NCBI GenBank assembly: GCA_028285585.1 | Contig: JANQOU010000007.1 | Location: 1 to 57,059 of the forward strand | Source: Acidimicrobiia bacterium | GTDB taxonomy: Bacteria; Actinomycetota; Acidimicrobiia; Spongiisociales; ZC4RG35 | DNA: 57,059 nucleotides | Direction: 5' to 3' | Shown: piece after piece, positions 7,840-16,318 of the stretch | Position numbering within the stretch: position 1 is the stretch's first letter | Layout: every line of letters begins with the position of its first letter | Position numbers and translations under genes: made by a program | Notes under the pieces: generated by a model | What the model was told of the DNA's origin: nothing | What the model saw: the letters and a program-made list of their open reading frames with translations, nothing else | The model's database searches: none

Positions 7840-9282
7840 TCAACCTTTGTTACTCAAACGCATCGCACCAAGTGGGTATGTGACAGGCCGGTCCTCCCAC
7901 AGCACTTGGAGGAATATACCGAAGTCGAGAGATGCCAGAGCCGTGATGGCAAACGCCCAGAGCCGACTGCTCTCGTTAGAGAACTCCAAGTAGTCCTCGG
8001 TAAAGATCGGCGCGATCGCCACGACATCAACAGTCGCTATGACAACGGCCCATGACAGACCGACTAGCCAGACAACTGATGCTCGCCGCAAAGAGGCGGC
8101 TGGTTTCGTACCGTGAAAACGAGCTTCCACAATCAGGTACACCCAACCAGCTATAAACAGTCCGGCGACAACTAGCCACGGCCGCCATTCGTGGCCCTGA
8201 CCCGGGTTGGAGATGTTGTCTAACCAACCTGCCCGCATCGTGACAACAGCCGCCGAACCAAGAGCTGTACCTGCACCAAACCTGACCAGGAACGGGTACG
8301 AGTGCATCTCGCCGTCCTTACTCCACACAATCCCGCCCACGAGGGACCCAAGACAGGCAACAAGTATTGAGAAGAACAAGTACAACGGAATCCAGGTCAA
8401 AACCGCCAACAGACCCGAGAGCACAGCACAGATGGCTAGGAACATCGTTGCCCGCTTCCACGGTGAGTTTGATGTCTTCCACATATCAGCCAGCATGAAA
8501 CGACGACTGAAGAACTCGCGAGAGAACCAAGCCAGAAAGACGCTCTCCGTCTGCTCGCCTGTGTCCCGTCGGCCAGACAAGCTCAAGATGTTTCTGTGTC
8601 GCGTGTCGACAAACGCCAGCAGTCTCCCTTCCTTGTCCGGATCAATGGTGGCCAAAGTAGGGGTGTCTTGCATCTGTAGAAGGGTTTGTGCCCAGACGTC
8701 CCGACTTTCGCGAGCTCTGCGTTGCAGCGAATGCTGTCCGCCGAAAGCACTCCTCGCGAAGATCCAGGGAGATCCTCCGAACTCTGGATCATTCGAGTCT
8801 TCGAATGTGTGCGTTGACCTCCGATTAGAACGAGCCTCGGGTTGAACCCTGAAAGGCTCCGACAGCAGGCGGAAACGAACCCAAGTGTGTAGCGGCAGAA
8901 GGCGAGTCGCCGCCTCGTCACCTTCACGTGTTTCTTGAAGCACACGTGAATAGCTCAATTCGGAAACTCGAGCCGCCAGTCGCCAGCGCCACCCACGGGA
9001 CTGATCGGAACACTCGACGAGAATGGTCAGGATGAACGTCAACGAATGCTGCGGAGATCTGATTTTGGACTCGTCGACTAGAACAAAACCTTCTTCTCGT
9101 TGAGGTGACGATTCAGCGCTCCCATGCCAAGGTGAGCGGTCATCGTTAGGAGCCGTAGACACCCAAACATCAGGTTTGCTGGCACCTCTTGCAAAGTCGA
9201 ATCCTAGCTTCGAAGGTCCCGGGACGTGATTGGCCAACGCCTCGTGCAAGTCGGCGGCCAAACCCCATCTCGTGTCGGCCAC
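7840..9282 (-). CDS. Unknown six-TM membrane protein linked to the type III CRISPR locus
   Basis: The 480-residue product matches no family I can name. Residues 1-270 look soluble, with LGFDFARGASKPDVW and a Trp/Arg-rich central part; residues about 278-298, 299-320, 334-352, 368-387, 402-424 and 441-461 are hydrophobic and form probable membrane spans. There is no signal peptide, so the N-terminal part is probably cytoplasmic. The GTG start at 9282 follows the CARF gene stop by 3 bases (TAGCCAGTG), so the two are almost certainly cotranscribed and perhaps translationally coupled. The position suggests a membrane effector, or the target of a CARF signal; this is inference. CorA-type and Cam1-type architecture was not recognised. 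Confidence 0.75.
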   Translation of the reverse strand: MADTRWGLAADLHEALANHVPGPSKLGFDFARGASKPDVWVSTAPNDDRSPWHGSAESSPQREEGFVLVDESKIRSPQHSLTFILTILVECSDQSRGWRWRLAARVSELSYSRVLQETREGDEAATRLLPLHTWVRFRLLSEPFRVQPEARSNRRSTHTFEDSNDPEFGGSPWIFARSAFGGQHSLQRRARESRDVWAQTLLQMQDTPTLATIDPDKEGRLLAFVDTRHRNILSLSGRRDTGEQTESVFLAWFSREFFSRRFMLADMWKTSNSPWKRATMFLAICAVLSGLLAVLTWIPLYLFFSILVACLGSLVGGIVWSKDGEMHSYPFLVRFGAGTALGSAAVVTMRAGWLDNISNPGQGHEWRPWLVVAGLFIAGWVYLIVEARFHGTKPAASLRRASVVWLVGLSWAVVIATVDVVAIAPIFTEDYLEFSNESSRLWAFAITALASLDFGIFLQVLWEDRPVTYPLGAMRLSNKG

Positions 9283-9285
9283 TGG

Positions 9286-10347
9286 CTAATCCTTGCGGGT
9301 CAGTGCGAGCATGCGAAGTAGCGCTCGACCCAGATATGTCAGACCCACCTCTCCTTCACTCTCATCCCAGGCATAGCCATACCAACGGGCAGTGCGCATT
9401 GAGTCCGTCTCTTGCCGGTCAATAGGTCCGGCACTAAGTCGCTGAAGGTCCCAGTACTCCTCGTCAGGCACGCCGATACGCAGCAGCGGCAACTTGATGC
9501 CGTGGGTAGTTCGTTCATGATTGGACCAAAGCTCTATCTTGACATCTCGATCGATCGGCAAGTGAGCGGCAAGTGCTGTCATAATCGGAATTGTTGCCTT
9601 GAACCCACCGAGAAGATGAAGAATCAACTCACTGCTCGTTCGCGACGCAGCTATGAACGCCATAGCCAACACTTCCGCGAGTGCTTCTGCGGAGCTAGGG
9701 ATCAAGGTGCCATCGTCGACTTTGAGGTCGGCGACCCTGACGACCGTGCTACCCGGGTGTGAGACCAAGTCTGCTAGCTCGACGGATCCATCTACCGATT
9801 CAGTTCCGAGCACAGCCACTCCACCACCGACCACACCAGTGAGAATCCGCGCTACCAGTTCGGCTGCCTTGCAACCCTCATCCGAATCGGAGGCGATAAG
9901 AACCACATGATCTCCGGTCGCAGGATGTGGCGGCGAATGATCGCCTTCGGCATACAGACTGGAGGTTTCGGCGGACAGCCAGCTAGTGCCGCCAGACACT
10001 GCGGGGTACTCAAGAAGCCGCGCCAGAGCCTCAAAAAAGCGGAAATCCCGAGAAGACTCGGTTTGCCGCTGAGCAAGAGCTTGGATATCAAACGCGATCA
10101 GGTGAGGAACCGAAGCCACAATGCGAGGCTCTGTTCTCCCCATCAATCTCTTCTCCCCCACTTCTTTCAGCTCACCAATCGTTCTATCGGCAAAATCGAT
10201 CCATGCGTCTCGGACTACCGACTGAGCCGCATCCTCCATGCATGCCTTGAGGTTGGCAATGTTGCCCCCAATGCTGACACCGCCAGTGGCTACGAAAACC
10301 CGTCTAGAAGTCTCGCTGATATCCGCTCCCCGCTCGATTGTGACCAC
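9286..10347 (-). CDS. CARF-domain protein of the type III CRISPR locus (APE2256/Csx1-like)
   Basis: From the GTG at 10347 the product has 353 residues. VFVATGGVSIGGNIAN (17-32) is the glycine-rich first strand and loop of a CARF/Rossmann fold; VVLIASDSDEGCKAAELVA (148-166) and LILHLLGGFKATIP (241-254) match the '(S)T(E)...' and 'TGGFKa' blocks of the APE2256 family (PF09651). CARF domains bind cyclic oligoadenylates. No HEPN R-x4-H motif, PD-(D/E)xK core or TM segment is visible, so it is either a ring nuclease or a sensor acting through the membrane protein encoded 3 bases downstream. The open frame extends to 10893, but the part upstream of 10347 reads as non-coding. Confidence 0.8.
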   Translation of the reverse strand: MVTIERGADISETSRRVFVATGGVSIGGNIANLKACMEDAAQSVVRDAWIDFADRTIGELKEVGEKRLMGRTEPRIVASVPHLIAFDIQALAQRQTESSRDFRFFEALARLLEYPAVSGGTSWLSAETSSLYAEGDHSPPHPATGDHVVLIASDSDEGCKAAELVARILTGVVGGGVAVLGTESVDGSVELADLVSHPGSTVVRVADLKVDDGTLIPSSAEALAEVLAMAFIAASRTSSELILHLLGGFKATIPIMTALAAHLPIDRDVKIELWSNHERTTHGIKLPLLRIGVPDEEYWDLQRLSAGPIDRQETDSMRTARWYGYAWDESEGEVGLTYLGRALLRMLALTRKD

Positions 10348-10464
10348 CTTAGTTCGGCTTGTTAGACCGCGACTCGGACACAAACGATGAGCAGGTGGCC
10401 CACCGCGCCGAACCCGCAGGGGCCGCCTTTCGTTAACCTCGCTCGGCCCCCAACTCGAGGAGAC
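10348..10464. promoter_or_regulatory. Divergent spacer between the CRISPR accessory unit and the catabolic island
   Basis: This 117-base stretch separates the leftward CARF gene from the rightward cupin gene and should hold promoters for both. No clear operator or -10 box was seen. It also marks the shift from less GC-rich CRISPR DNA to the more GC-rich island. Confidence 0.35.
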
Positions 10465-11238
10465 ATGGACCCGGCACTGATCGACCGGACAGCCAACTCG
10501 ATTCTCGGAATCGACATGGATGCCCAGCCTGTCCGCAACATGACGATCGCGGGCATCGAAGACGCCGTTCCCGCCAAGATCCTGTCGACCGATCTCCGAG
10601 GTGCGGCCACACGCCTGCTCCGCATCCCTCCCGGCTGGGGATCCAGGCTCTCTGGATCTTTCACCGCGTCGATCAGCGTCTTTGTCCTCAAGGGGTCGGT
10701 TCAGGCCGGTTCCGTGACCCTCTCCGACTACGAGCTGGTGACTGTGCCGGCACACGGGGTGATCGGTGGCTTTCGAAGCGAGACCGGTGCGGTGGCCTTG
10801 TTCATGACCTCTGCCCCGATCCGCTTCGACACCTCCACAGGAGGTGCACAGGCCGACCTGACTGTCGGCCGGCCCAGCGCATCGACATGGCAACGAGACG
10901 AGGGCGAGTCTTCGCTCTTCACCCGTGCGCTTGCCTCATCGGGCACAGAGGAAGCGTGGCTCGGCTCGACGCGGCAAGACCCCGCGAGCCCGGTGTGGCA
11001 CCGGCACACCTCGGACCAGGAGACACTCGTGCTCGACGGCGATGTCCGCTACGTCGACCTCGTCGACGGGCGACCAGTTGTGACACAAGGGTCACCTGGT
11101 ACCTACTTCTACCGGCCTGCTGAGACAGCACACGCCGGTCCCGCCACGACTGGTGACACTTCAGTCGTCACGTTCAACCGGTCTCTAGGGCACCGAGACA
11201 GACACTTGCTGGATGAGACAGAGGTTCAGCAGGCGTGA
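10465..11238 (+). CDS. Cupin-domain protein (bicupin-like)
   Basis: The product from ATG 10465 is 257 residues. Two cupin-like halves are visible: RLLRIPPGWGSR... VFVLKGSVQAG around residues 55-85 and SPVWHRHTSDQETLVLDGDVRY followed by PAETAHAGP towards the C-terminus. The second half keeps the His pair and downstream His used to bind a metal. Such proteins are often dioxygenases, isomerases or binding proteins in catabolic clusters; no substrate can be assigned. An upstream start at 10387 would add 26 Pro-rich residues that look non-coding, while a start at 10516 is also possible. It ends 7 bases from the convergent peptidase gene. Confidence 0.7.
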   Translation: MDPALIDRTANSILGIDMDAQPVRNMTIAGIEDAVPAKILSTDLRGAATRLLRIPPGWGSRLSGSFTASISVFVLKGSVQAGSVTLSDYELVTVPAHGVIGGFRSETGAVALFMTSAPIRFDTSTGGAQADLTVGRPSASTWQRDEGESSLFTRALASSGTEEAWLGSTRQDPASPVWHRHTSDQETLVLDGDVRYVDLVDGRPVVTQGSPGTYFYRPAETAHAGPATTGDTSVVTFNRSLGHRDRHLLDETEVQQA

Positions 11239-11245
11239 CCGAAAC

Positions 11246-12475
11246 TCACGACCGACCCTCCAGATAGTCGACCGCGGCGCACGCATATACCTGCGCCGAC
11301 AGAGCTGCACCCTGAGCGTCCATGTGCTCGTTGGGGCTGTGAGCACGAGGCAGGATGCCCGGACCGAAAGCTGCCACACACGGGATGCCGGCGCCCAACT
11401 GGAAGTACGGGGCATCGGTGGCTCCGGGAAAGGCGTCGAGCTCCGGGGTGAATCCGAGAACCTCGGTGGCGGCACGCTCCAGTGAGCCGACTACGGGCTC
11501 GTCACGGCTGATCTCGGTCGCCGGGACCATCAGCTCCCAAACCAGCTCGGCCTTCAGTTCCTCGTCTTCGGCCATCGCATCGTCGAGGAAACGCTGAATG
11601 TCCGCCTTGAGCACGTCCTCGCTCATCCCGGGGAGAGTGCGGATGTCACACCCGAACTCGGCGTTCCCCGGGTAGACGCCGTAGAACACCCCGGCGCTGG
11701 CCATGACCCCGACGTTCACGGTTGGGCCGGTCGGACAGAGTGGGTGCTCTTCGTACCTCAGGTAGCTCAACAGCTCGTCGTCCATCCTCTTGATCAGCTC
11801 TGCCATCTTGACCGTGGCGTTGATCCCTTTGATGCGGTCCGAGATCGAAGAGTGCATCTGCGTCCCCGACAGCCGGATCTTGAACAGAGCTGCGCCGCGT
11901 GAAATCAGGTGTATGGCTTCCCATTCCCGGGTGATGCCGCTGGGCTCGCCGATGACCGCCGCATCGGCATGGAGAAGGCCTTCTTCGGCCAGCCACTTCG
12001 AGCCGTAGACCGAGCCCGCCTCCTCGTCGGCCGTGAAGACGAGCACCAGCTTGCCGGGAAAGCCGGGCAGAGCCTTGACCGCTGCCGCGGCGTAGACCAT
12101 GCCAGCAACGGCAGCCTTCATGTCACCTGATCCGAGGCCGGCCAACTGCCCGTCGGCGAGGACGGGGTCCCACGGGTCGGTCGCCCACGCCTCCATGTCG
12201 CCAGCGGGTTTGGTGTCGAGGTGGCCGGAGAGCATCAGCGTGGGCCCGGGTGTTGTCCCTTCGATCTCGACTATCAGATTCGGCCGTGTCTCATCGGCTC
12301 CCACCCGGGTGATGTCACCAACACCGAGGGACTTCAGAGTCGCGCTGACCAAGTCTGCCACTTCTCGCTCATCGCCAGGCGGGTTAGGAGAAGGTGTCCT
12401 GATCAGCTGTCGAGTGAACTCGAGGATCTCGTCGCTCTGGCTCTCCAGACGGCGCAACACAAGGTCACGATTCAT
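11246..12475 (-). CDS. M20 family metallopeptidase (ArgE/DapE/carboxypeptidase G2-like)
   Basis: The 409-residue product carries the full two-zinc site of the M20 family: SGHLDTKPAG (His85, Asp87), LGSGDMKAAVAG (Asp118), FTADEEAGS (catalytic Glu151 and metal Glu152), GEPSG (Glu177), and a terminal HSPNEHM His. Residues around 190-300 form the lid/dimerisation domain. Members remove acyl groups from amino acids or trim C-terminal residues from small peptides. The ATG at 12475 is divergent from the CocE gene at 12585, and their spacer contains one copy of the AT-rich element shared across this island, which suggests coregulation. Confidence 0.88.
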   Translation of the reverse strand: MNRDLVLRRLESQSDEILEFTRQLIRTPSPNPPGDEREVADLVSATLKSLGVGDITRVGADETRPNLIVEIEGTTPGPTLMLSGHLDTKPAGDMEAWATDPWDPVLADGQLAGLGSGDMKAAVAGMVYAAAAVKALPGFPGKLVLVFTADEEAGSVYGSKWLAEEGLLHADAAVIGEPSGITREWEAIHLISRGAALFKIRLSGTQMHSSISDRIKGINATVKMAELIKRMDDELLSYLRYEEHPLCPTGPTVNVGVMASAGVFYGVYPGNAEFGCDIRTLPGMSEDVLKADIQRFLDDAMAEDEELKAELVWELMVPATEISRDEPVVGSLERAATEVLGFTPELDAFPGATDAPYFQLGAGIPCVAAFGPGILPRAHSPNEHMDAQGAALSAQVYACAAVDYLEGRS

Positions 12476-12516
12476 CGGCTCACTCCCACTACGGCCTCCC
12501 GGCTCCGAGATGAGTG

Positions 12517-12525
12517 GATATTATC
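12517..12525. promoter_or_regulatory. AT-rich island element, copy 1 (GATATTATC)
   Basis: A perfect odd palindrome GATA-T-TATC lies in the M20/CocE divergent spacer, 42 bases upstream of the M20 start. In reverse it reads GATTTGATAATATCC, close to copies in five other spacers of the island. It may be a regulator operator or a -10 element. Confidence 0.45.
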
Positions 12526-12584
12526 AAATCGAGTCGTCGCGCCCCCTCCCCAGCGACTCATCGAGCAGACAGGAGAAAGACCAG

Positions 12585-14308
12585 ATGTCTCAGCAGAGGC
12601 TCCCAGGGACAGAAATAGCCGTCGAACGCGATGTGCCGGCCCCGATGCGTGACGGGACGGTGCTGAAGGCAGACGTGTATCGCCCCAACACCGAGGAACC
12701 GTTGCCGGTGTTGATCGCCAGGAGTCCCTATGGCAAGACGGCAAACCTGTCGACTTTCGGCAACTCACACCCGGCTTGGTTCGCCCAACAGGGCTACGTA
12801 GTGGTCATGCAGGACTCGCGAGGCCGTTTCGAGTCGGAAGGCGAGTTTACCCGTTCCTCAACGAGATGGATGACGGCTACGACACCGTGGAGTGGGCTGC
12901 ACAGCTGGCCGGGTCGAACGGCGACGTCGGGATGCTCGGATTCTCCTATGTGGGCGCAACCCAACTGCTGGCCGCCGTCACACGCCCACCTTCGCTGAAG
13001 TCGATTGCTCCCGCTTTCACAGCTTCTCAGTACTACGACGGATGGACCTACAACTCGGGAGCCCTGGCCACAGCTTTCATTTGCTATTGGGCCAACCTTC
13101 TTGCCGTCGACACTGCCACACGCCGACAGGACCTGGACGGCGTCAACGGCTTGCTCACCACCCTCGGCTCGGCACCCGACTGGTATTGGACACTCCCCCT
13201 CGCCGAGTACCCGCCCCTGCAAGGCGGCCACGCTCCGTACTTCTACGACTGGCTGGAGCATCACACCTACGACGACTACTGGCGGCGCTGGAGCATCGAC
13301 GAGGACTACAGCCGTATTGACGTCCCCGCTCTCCACATTGGCGGTTGGTACGACGTCTTCTTGTCGGGCACCGTGAAGAATTTTATGGGCCTCCGCGCAG
13401 GTGCCGGAAGCCAGCAGGCGAGCCGCGGCCAGAAGCTGCTGCTCGGGCCGTGGACTCACATGCCGTGGAGCCCGGTGGGCCGGAACGGCGGAGAAGGGCC
13501 AGCGACAAACGAGATCGACGATTGGACCATCCGGTGGTTTGACCAGACCCTGAAGGGGCGTGACACGGGGATCCTCGACCACCCGGTCACAGCGTTCACC
13601 GTGGACGGGCAATGGTCCGACCACGAAGAATGGCCACCACCCGACAGCACTGTGGAGAGGTGGTTTGCCCATTCGGACGGCCGGGCCAACTCCAAGTACG
13701 GAGATGGGACTCTCGACCGCAACCCACCGGCCGACGAGCCTGCCGACATCTTCGTCTACGACCCGGGTGTGCCGATCCCGAGCCTCGGCGGCCACTCCTG
13801 CTGCTTCGACACGATCACACCGATGGGCCCGGCCGACCAGCACGCCGCCGAAGTGTCGAGGATGATGCTGGTCTACACCTCCGAGCCGCTGTCGCAGCCA
13901 ATCGAGCTGCTCGGCGACGTCTCGGTGACATTGCATGCTGCCACCAGCGCTCCCGACACCGACTTCACCGCCCGCCTCTGCGTTGTCGATGAGAGCGGCC
14001 GCAGCGTCAACCTCCAGGAGGGCATCCTCAGAACCAGGTACCGGCACTCATTGAGCAACCCCGAGATGCTCGAGCCGGGCGAGGTCTACGAGTTGCGAAT
14101 CGACCTCGGGCCAGTGGGCGCCGCCATCCCGGCCGGGTCCCGCATCCGTCTCGACATCTCCAGCTCCGACTTCCCACAATGGGACCGGAACCTGAACACC
14201 GGTGGGATCCCGCTCCAGGAGGACGTCATGTCGGCTCGGCCGGCCACACAGACCATCCTGCATGACACGGCTCATCCGACATATGTCGAGCTTCCGGTTC
14301 GCCGCTGA
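12585..14308 (+). pseudogene. CocE/NonD family hydrolase, interrupted by a -1 frameshift
   Basis: The gene starts at ATG 12585 after AGGAG (9-base spacing). The first frame reads to GRFESEGEF near 12848 and then loses sense; the next frame resumes with YPFLNEMDDGYDTVEW from base 12848. Joined, they give about 574 residues, matching the neighbouring paralogue at 14317-15861, which reads SFYPFVNEQSDGLDTIDW at the same place. The nucleophile motif GFSYVGA and the C-terminal jelly-roll domain lie after the break. One base is missing where 'gagtttaccc' should read 'gagttttaccc' or similar. It is a recent mutation or an assembly error. The intact enzyme would be an S15/CocE-type serine hydrolase of esters or amides. 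Confidence 0.85.
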
Positions 14309-14316
14309 TGCCGTAT

Positions 14317-15861
14317 TCAGGTCACGACCGGTAGAGAAAGCCCGCCGGCGCCGCTGGGTGACAAGTCGACGGTTCTAGTTCCAGGTGTCGACGGGCCAAG
14401 ACGTGCCCTGGCCGAAAACGCGATGTCGATTCCTATCGAAGAGCCTGCTGCGAACCGATGCGCTATCGGGCCCAGGTCGATCGTGGAAACACCGTTGGAC
14501 GCCTCCAGGAGAGCCATACCCTCGGCGATGTTCCAGGCCGGGCCTTCGGGTGTGACATCGACCAGTGTCACGTGAACCGGTGTCGGCTCCGGTGATGTCA
14601 CCTCCAGGCTCACAATGGGAACCCCTGCTATCTCGAGTGGCCCCGCCAGCTGGGGCCCGGTCAGCGCGATCACATCCTGCCTCTCCCGGCGGGGACTTTG
14701 GTCGTACGACCCCGGCCGCAACTCCGGTTCCCAAGGAAACGACGTGCCCCCCAACAGGGGAGTCGACCCGACCACCTCGACGACGCCGCTCGATTCCCCG
14801 TCCAAGCCGCTCTCTCCGAAGGGGATCTCCACCGTCTCGGTCGACGGCGGCCATGTCTCCGATTCCGACCACCTGTTGGAGCCGGTCACGAAGAACCTGT
14901 CATCGGCCACCTCGTCACCGTCTCTCAGATGCTGGTCGAACCACTCGCTCTGGAGTTGGTGAAGATCTTGCACCGCCTTCCGACCGAAGTCGCGGTCGCC
15001 GGCGCGGCGACCCAACGGGAGACCACTGTGGCCCCAAGGTCCTGCCACCAGGCGATGACGCTCTCCAGCTGTTCCATCGCGCAGCCATGAGAGCAACTCG
15101 AAGCTGCCCCAAGAGAACACATCGAACCACCCGGCCACCACCAGGGCCGGGGCGCGGATGGAGCTGATCTCCGCTCTGCCGGGCACTTGGGGCATGTCGG
15201 GGTAGGGGTCGTCTGACGCCACCCAGTCGAAGAACCAATCACCGGCCTCCGTCGAGGCCAGCTCGGGCTGGTCGGCCGCACCTCGGCCTGCGGTGGTGAC
15301 CGGCTCCTCGTGAGCGGCAAGCGAACGCTCCGGGTCGGCAGCGCGACGATCCATGGGCGCCAAGGCGCCCAGGCCCCAAGAAAGATGGAAGCCCAGGTCG
15401 AGCAGGCCGTTGCGTCGAATCCAACTGGTGCGGACGTCAGAAGAGGCCAGCCCAGGCACCCAGCACTTGACCGCGTCGTAGTTGGCAGCGGTGATCGCCA
15501 TCTGAGTGAACGCGTTGTAGCTGATGCCCGCCAGCCCGATAGAGCCGTCGCACCAGGGTTGGGAAAGCAGCCAATCGATGGTGTCGAGCCCATCCGACTG
15601 CTCGTTGACAAACGGATAGAAGCTTCCCCCAGAGGAGCCTCGTCCCCTCACATCTTGAATCACTACCGCATATCCCGCTGTGGCGAGTGCGACTGCATGG
15701 ACCTGAAGCGAGATCGACGCATGGGTGGTGCGGTCGTATGGCGTCCTCACCAGGACGACGGGATAGGCACCGGGCCCCTGGGGGCGAAAGACGGTGCTCG
15801 CCAGGGAGACCCCGTCGCGGCACGCCACGAGAACGTCGGTGTCAATGGTGATCGCAGCCAC
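14317..15861 (-). CDS. CocE/NonD family hydrolase (X-Pro dipeptidyl-peptidase S15-like)
   Basis: The 514-residue product has an N-terminal alpha/beta-hydrolase domain with RTPYDRT, VIQDVRGRGSS and the nucleophile elbow LAGISYNAF, then a catalytic-acid region LVVAGWFDVFSWG and GPWGHSG with the His. Residues about 370-514 form the jelly-roll domain (TPVHVTLVDVTPEGP, RFAAGSSIGIDI). Family members include cocaine esterase and alpha-amino-acid ester hydrolases. The start is GTG at 15861. It is convergent with the frameshifted paralogue (8-base gap), so the pair looks like an inverted duplication, though divergent in sequence. Its promoter region is shared with the EthD-like gene. Confidence 0.9.
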   Translation of the reverse strand: MAAITIDTDVLVACRDGVSLASTVFRPQGPGAYPVVLVRTPYDRTTHASISLQVHAVALATAGYAVVIQDVRGRGSSGGSFYPFVNEQSDGLDTIDWLLSQPWCDGSIGLAGISYNAFTQMAITAANYDAVKCWVPGLASSDVRTSWIRRNGLLDLGFHLSWGLGALAPMDRRAADPERSLAAHEEPVTTAGRGAADQPELASTEAGDWFFDWVASDDPYPDMPQVPGRAEISSIRAPALVVAGWFDVFSWGSFELLSWLRDGTAGERHRLVAGPWGHSGLPLGRRAGDRDFGRKAVQDLHQLQSEWFDQHLRDGDEVADDRFFVTGSNRWSESETWPPSTETVEIPFGESGLDGESSGVVEVVGSTPLLGGTSFPWEPELRPGSYDQSPRRERQDVIALTGPQLAGPLEIAGVPIVSLEVTSPEPTPVHVTLVDVTPEGPAWNIAEGMALLEASNGVSTIDLGPIAHRFAAGSSIGIDIAFSARARLGPSTPGTRTVDLSPSGAGGLSLPVVT

Positions 15862-15902
15862 TGAACGGAGAACCTAACCACTTTGGCGACACGCCATTCC
15901 AA

Positions 15903-15917
15903 GATTTGATAAAATTC
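15903..15917. promoter_or_regulatory. AT-rich island element, copy 2 (GATTTGATAAAATTC)
   Basis: Located in the divergent spacer between the CocE paralogue and the EthD-like gene, 36-50 bases upstream of the latter's start. GATTTGATAA-AT is shared with copy 1 in reverse. TAAAAT at 15910-15915 could itself serve as a -10 box for the rightward operon. Confidence 0.45.
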
Positions 15918-15952
15918 GAGAGGACGTCGGACACGACCGAGGAGGCGAGCCC

Positions 15953-16318
15953 ATGATCAAGGCGATCGGCACCGCTTACAAGCGGGACGACTTCAGCACT
16001 GAGGAGTTCTTCGACTATTGGCGGGACGTGCATGCCCCCATATCCGCGAAAGCGCCCGGGCTACGCGGGTATGTGGTGTCGGAGGTGGTGCGCAAACTGC
16101 AAGGCGAGGTGGAGAGCGAGGCATTCGTCGAGCAGTGGTTCGACGACGAGGAGGCATTCGACAATGCCGCCGCATCACCCGAGCTTGCCGCAGCCTGGGA
16201 CGACGTGCCCCGCTACGCCAAGACTTCCGGGAGCTTCTGGCTGGTCAAGGAGCACGTGATCATCCCGCCGCCCGAGCGTCTGCCAAACCCCGCCAACAAC
16301 TGGGAGGTCTCCAGATGA
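15953..16318 (+). CDS. EthD-domain protein
   Basis: The 121-residue product has the single ferredoxin-like alpha/beta-barrel domain of EthD proteins: an N-terminal strand MIKAIGTAYKR, the FFDYWRDVHAPI block, and the closing strand with FWLVKEHVI. EthD-type proteins are small dimeric enzymes or accessory proteins of oxidative and decarboxylative catabolism. A strong GAGGAGG site sits 7-8 bases ahead of the ATG. Its stop overlaps the start of the dehydrogenase gene by ATGA, so the two are translationally coupled. Confidence 0.85.
   Translation: MIKAIGTAYKRDDFSTEEFFDYWRDVHAPISAKAPGLRGYVVSEVVRKLQGEVESEAFVEQWFDDEEAFDNAAASPELAAAWDDVPRYAKTSGSFWLVKEHVIIPPPERLPNPANNWEVSR

Noticed and set aside
10348-10893. 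N-terminal extension of the CARF protein
   Set aside because: The frame is open but the sequence is a Cys/Arg/Gly-rich shadow of the divergent cupin gene; the family pattern starts near 10347.
12846-12850. Programmed -1 frameshift in the CocE gene
   Set aside because: There is no X-XXY-YYZ slippery heptamer and no stimulating hairpin obvious; a lost base explains the break more simply.
12794-14047. 417-residue minus-strand open frame
   Set aside because: It lies antisense to the CocE hydrolase, whose motifs and paralogue are clear; the antisense product has Val/Gly-rich shadow composition.
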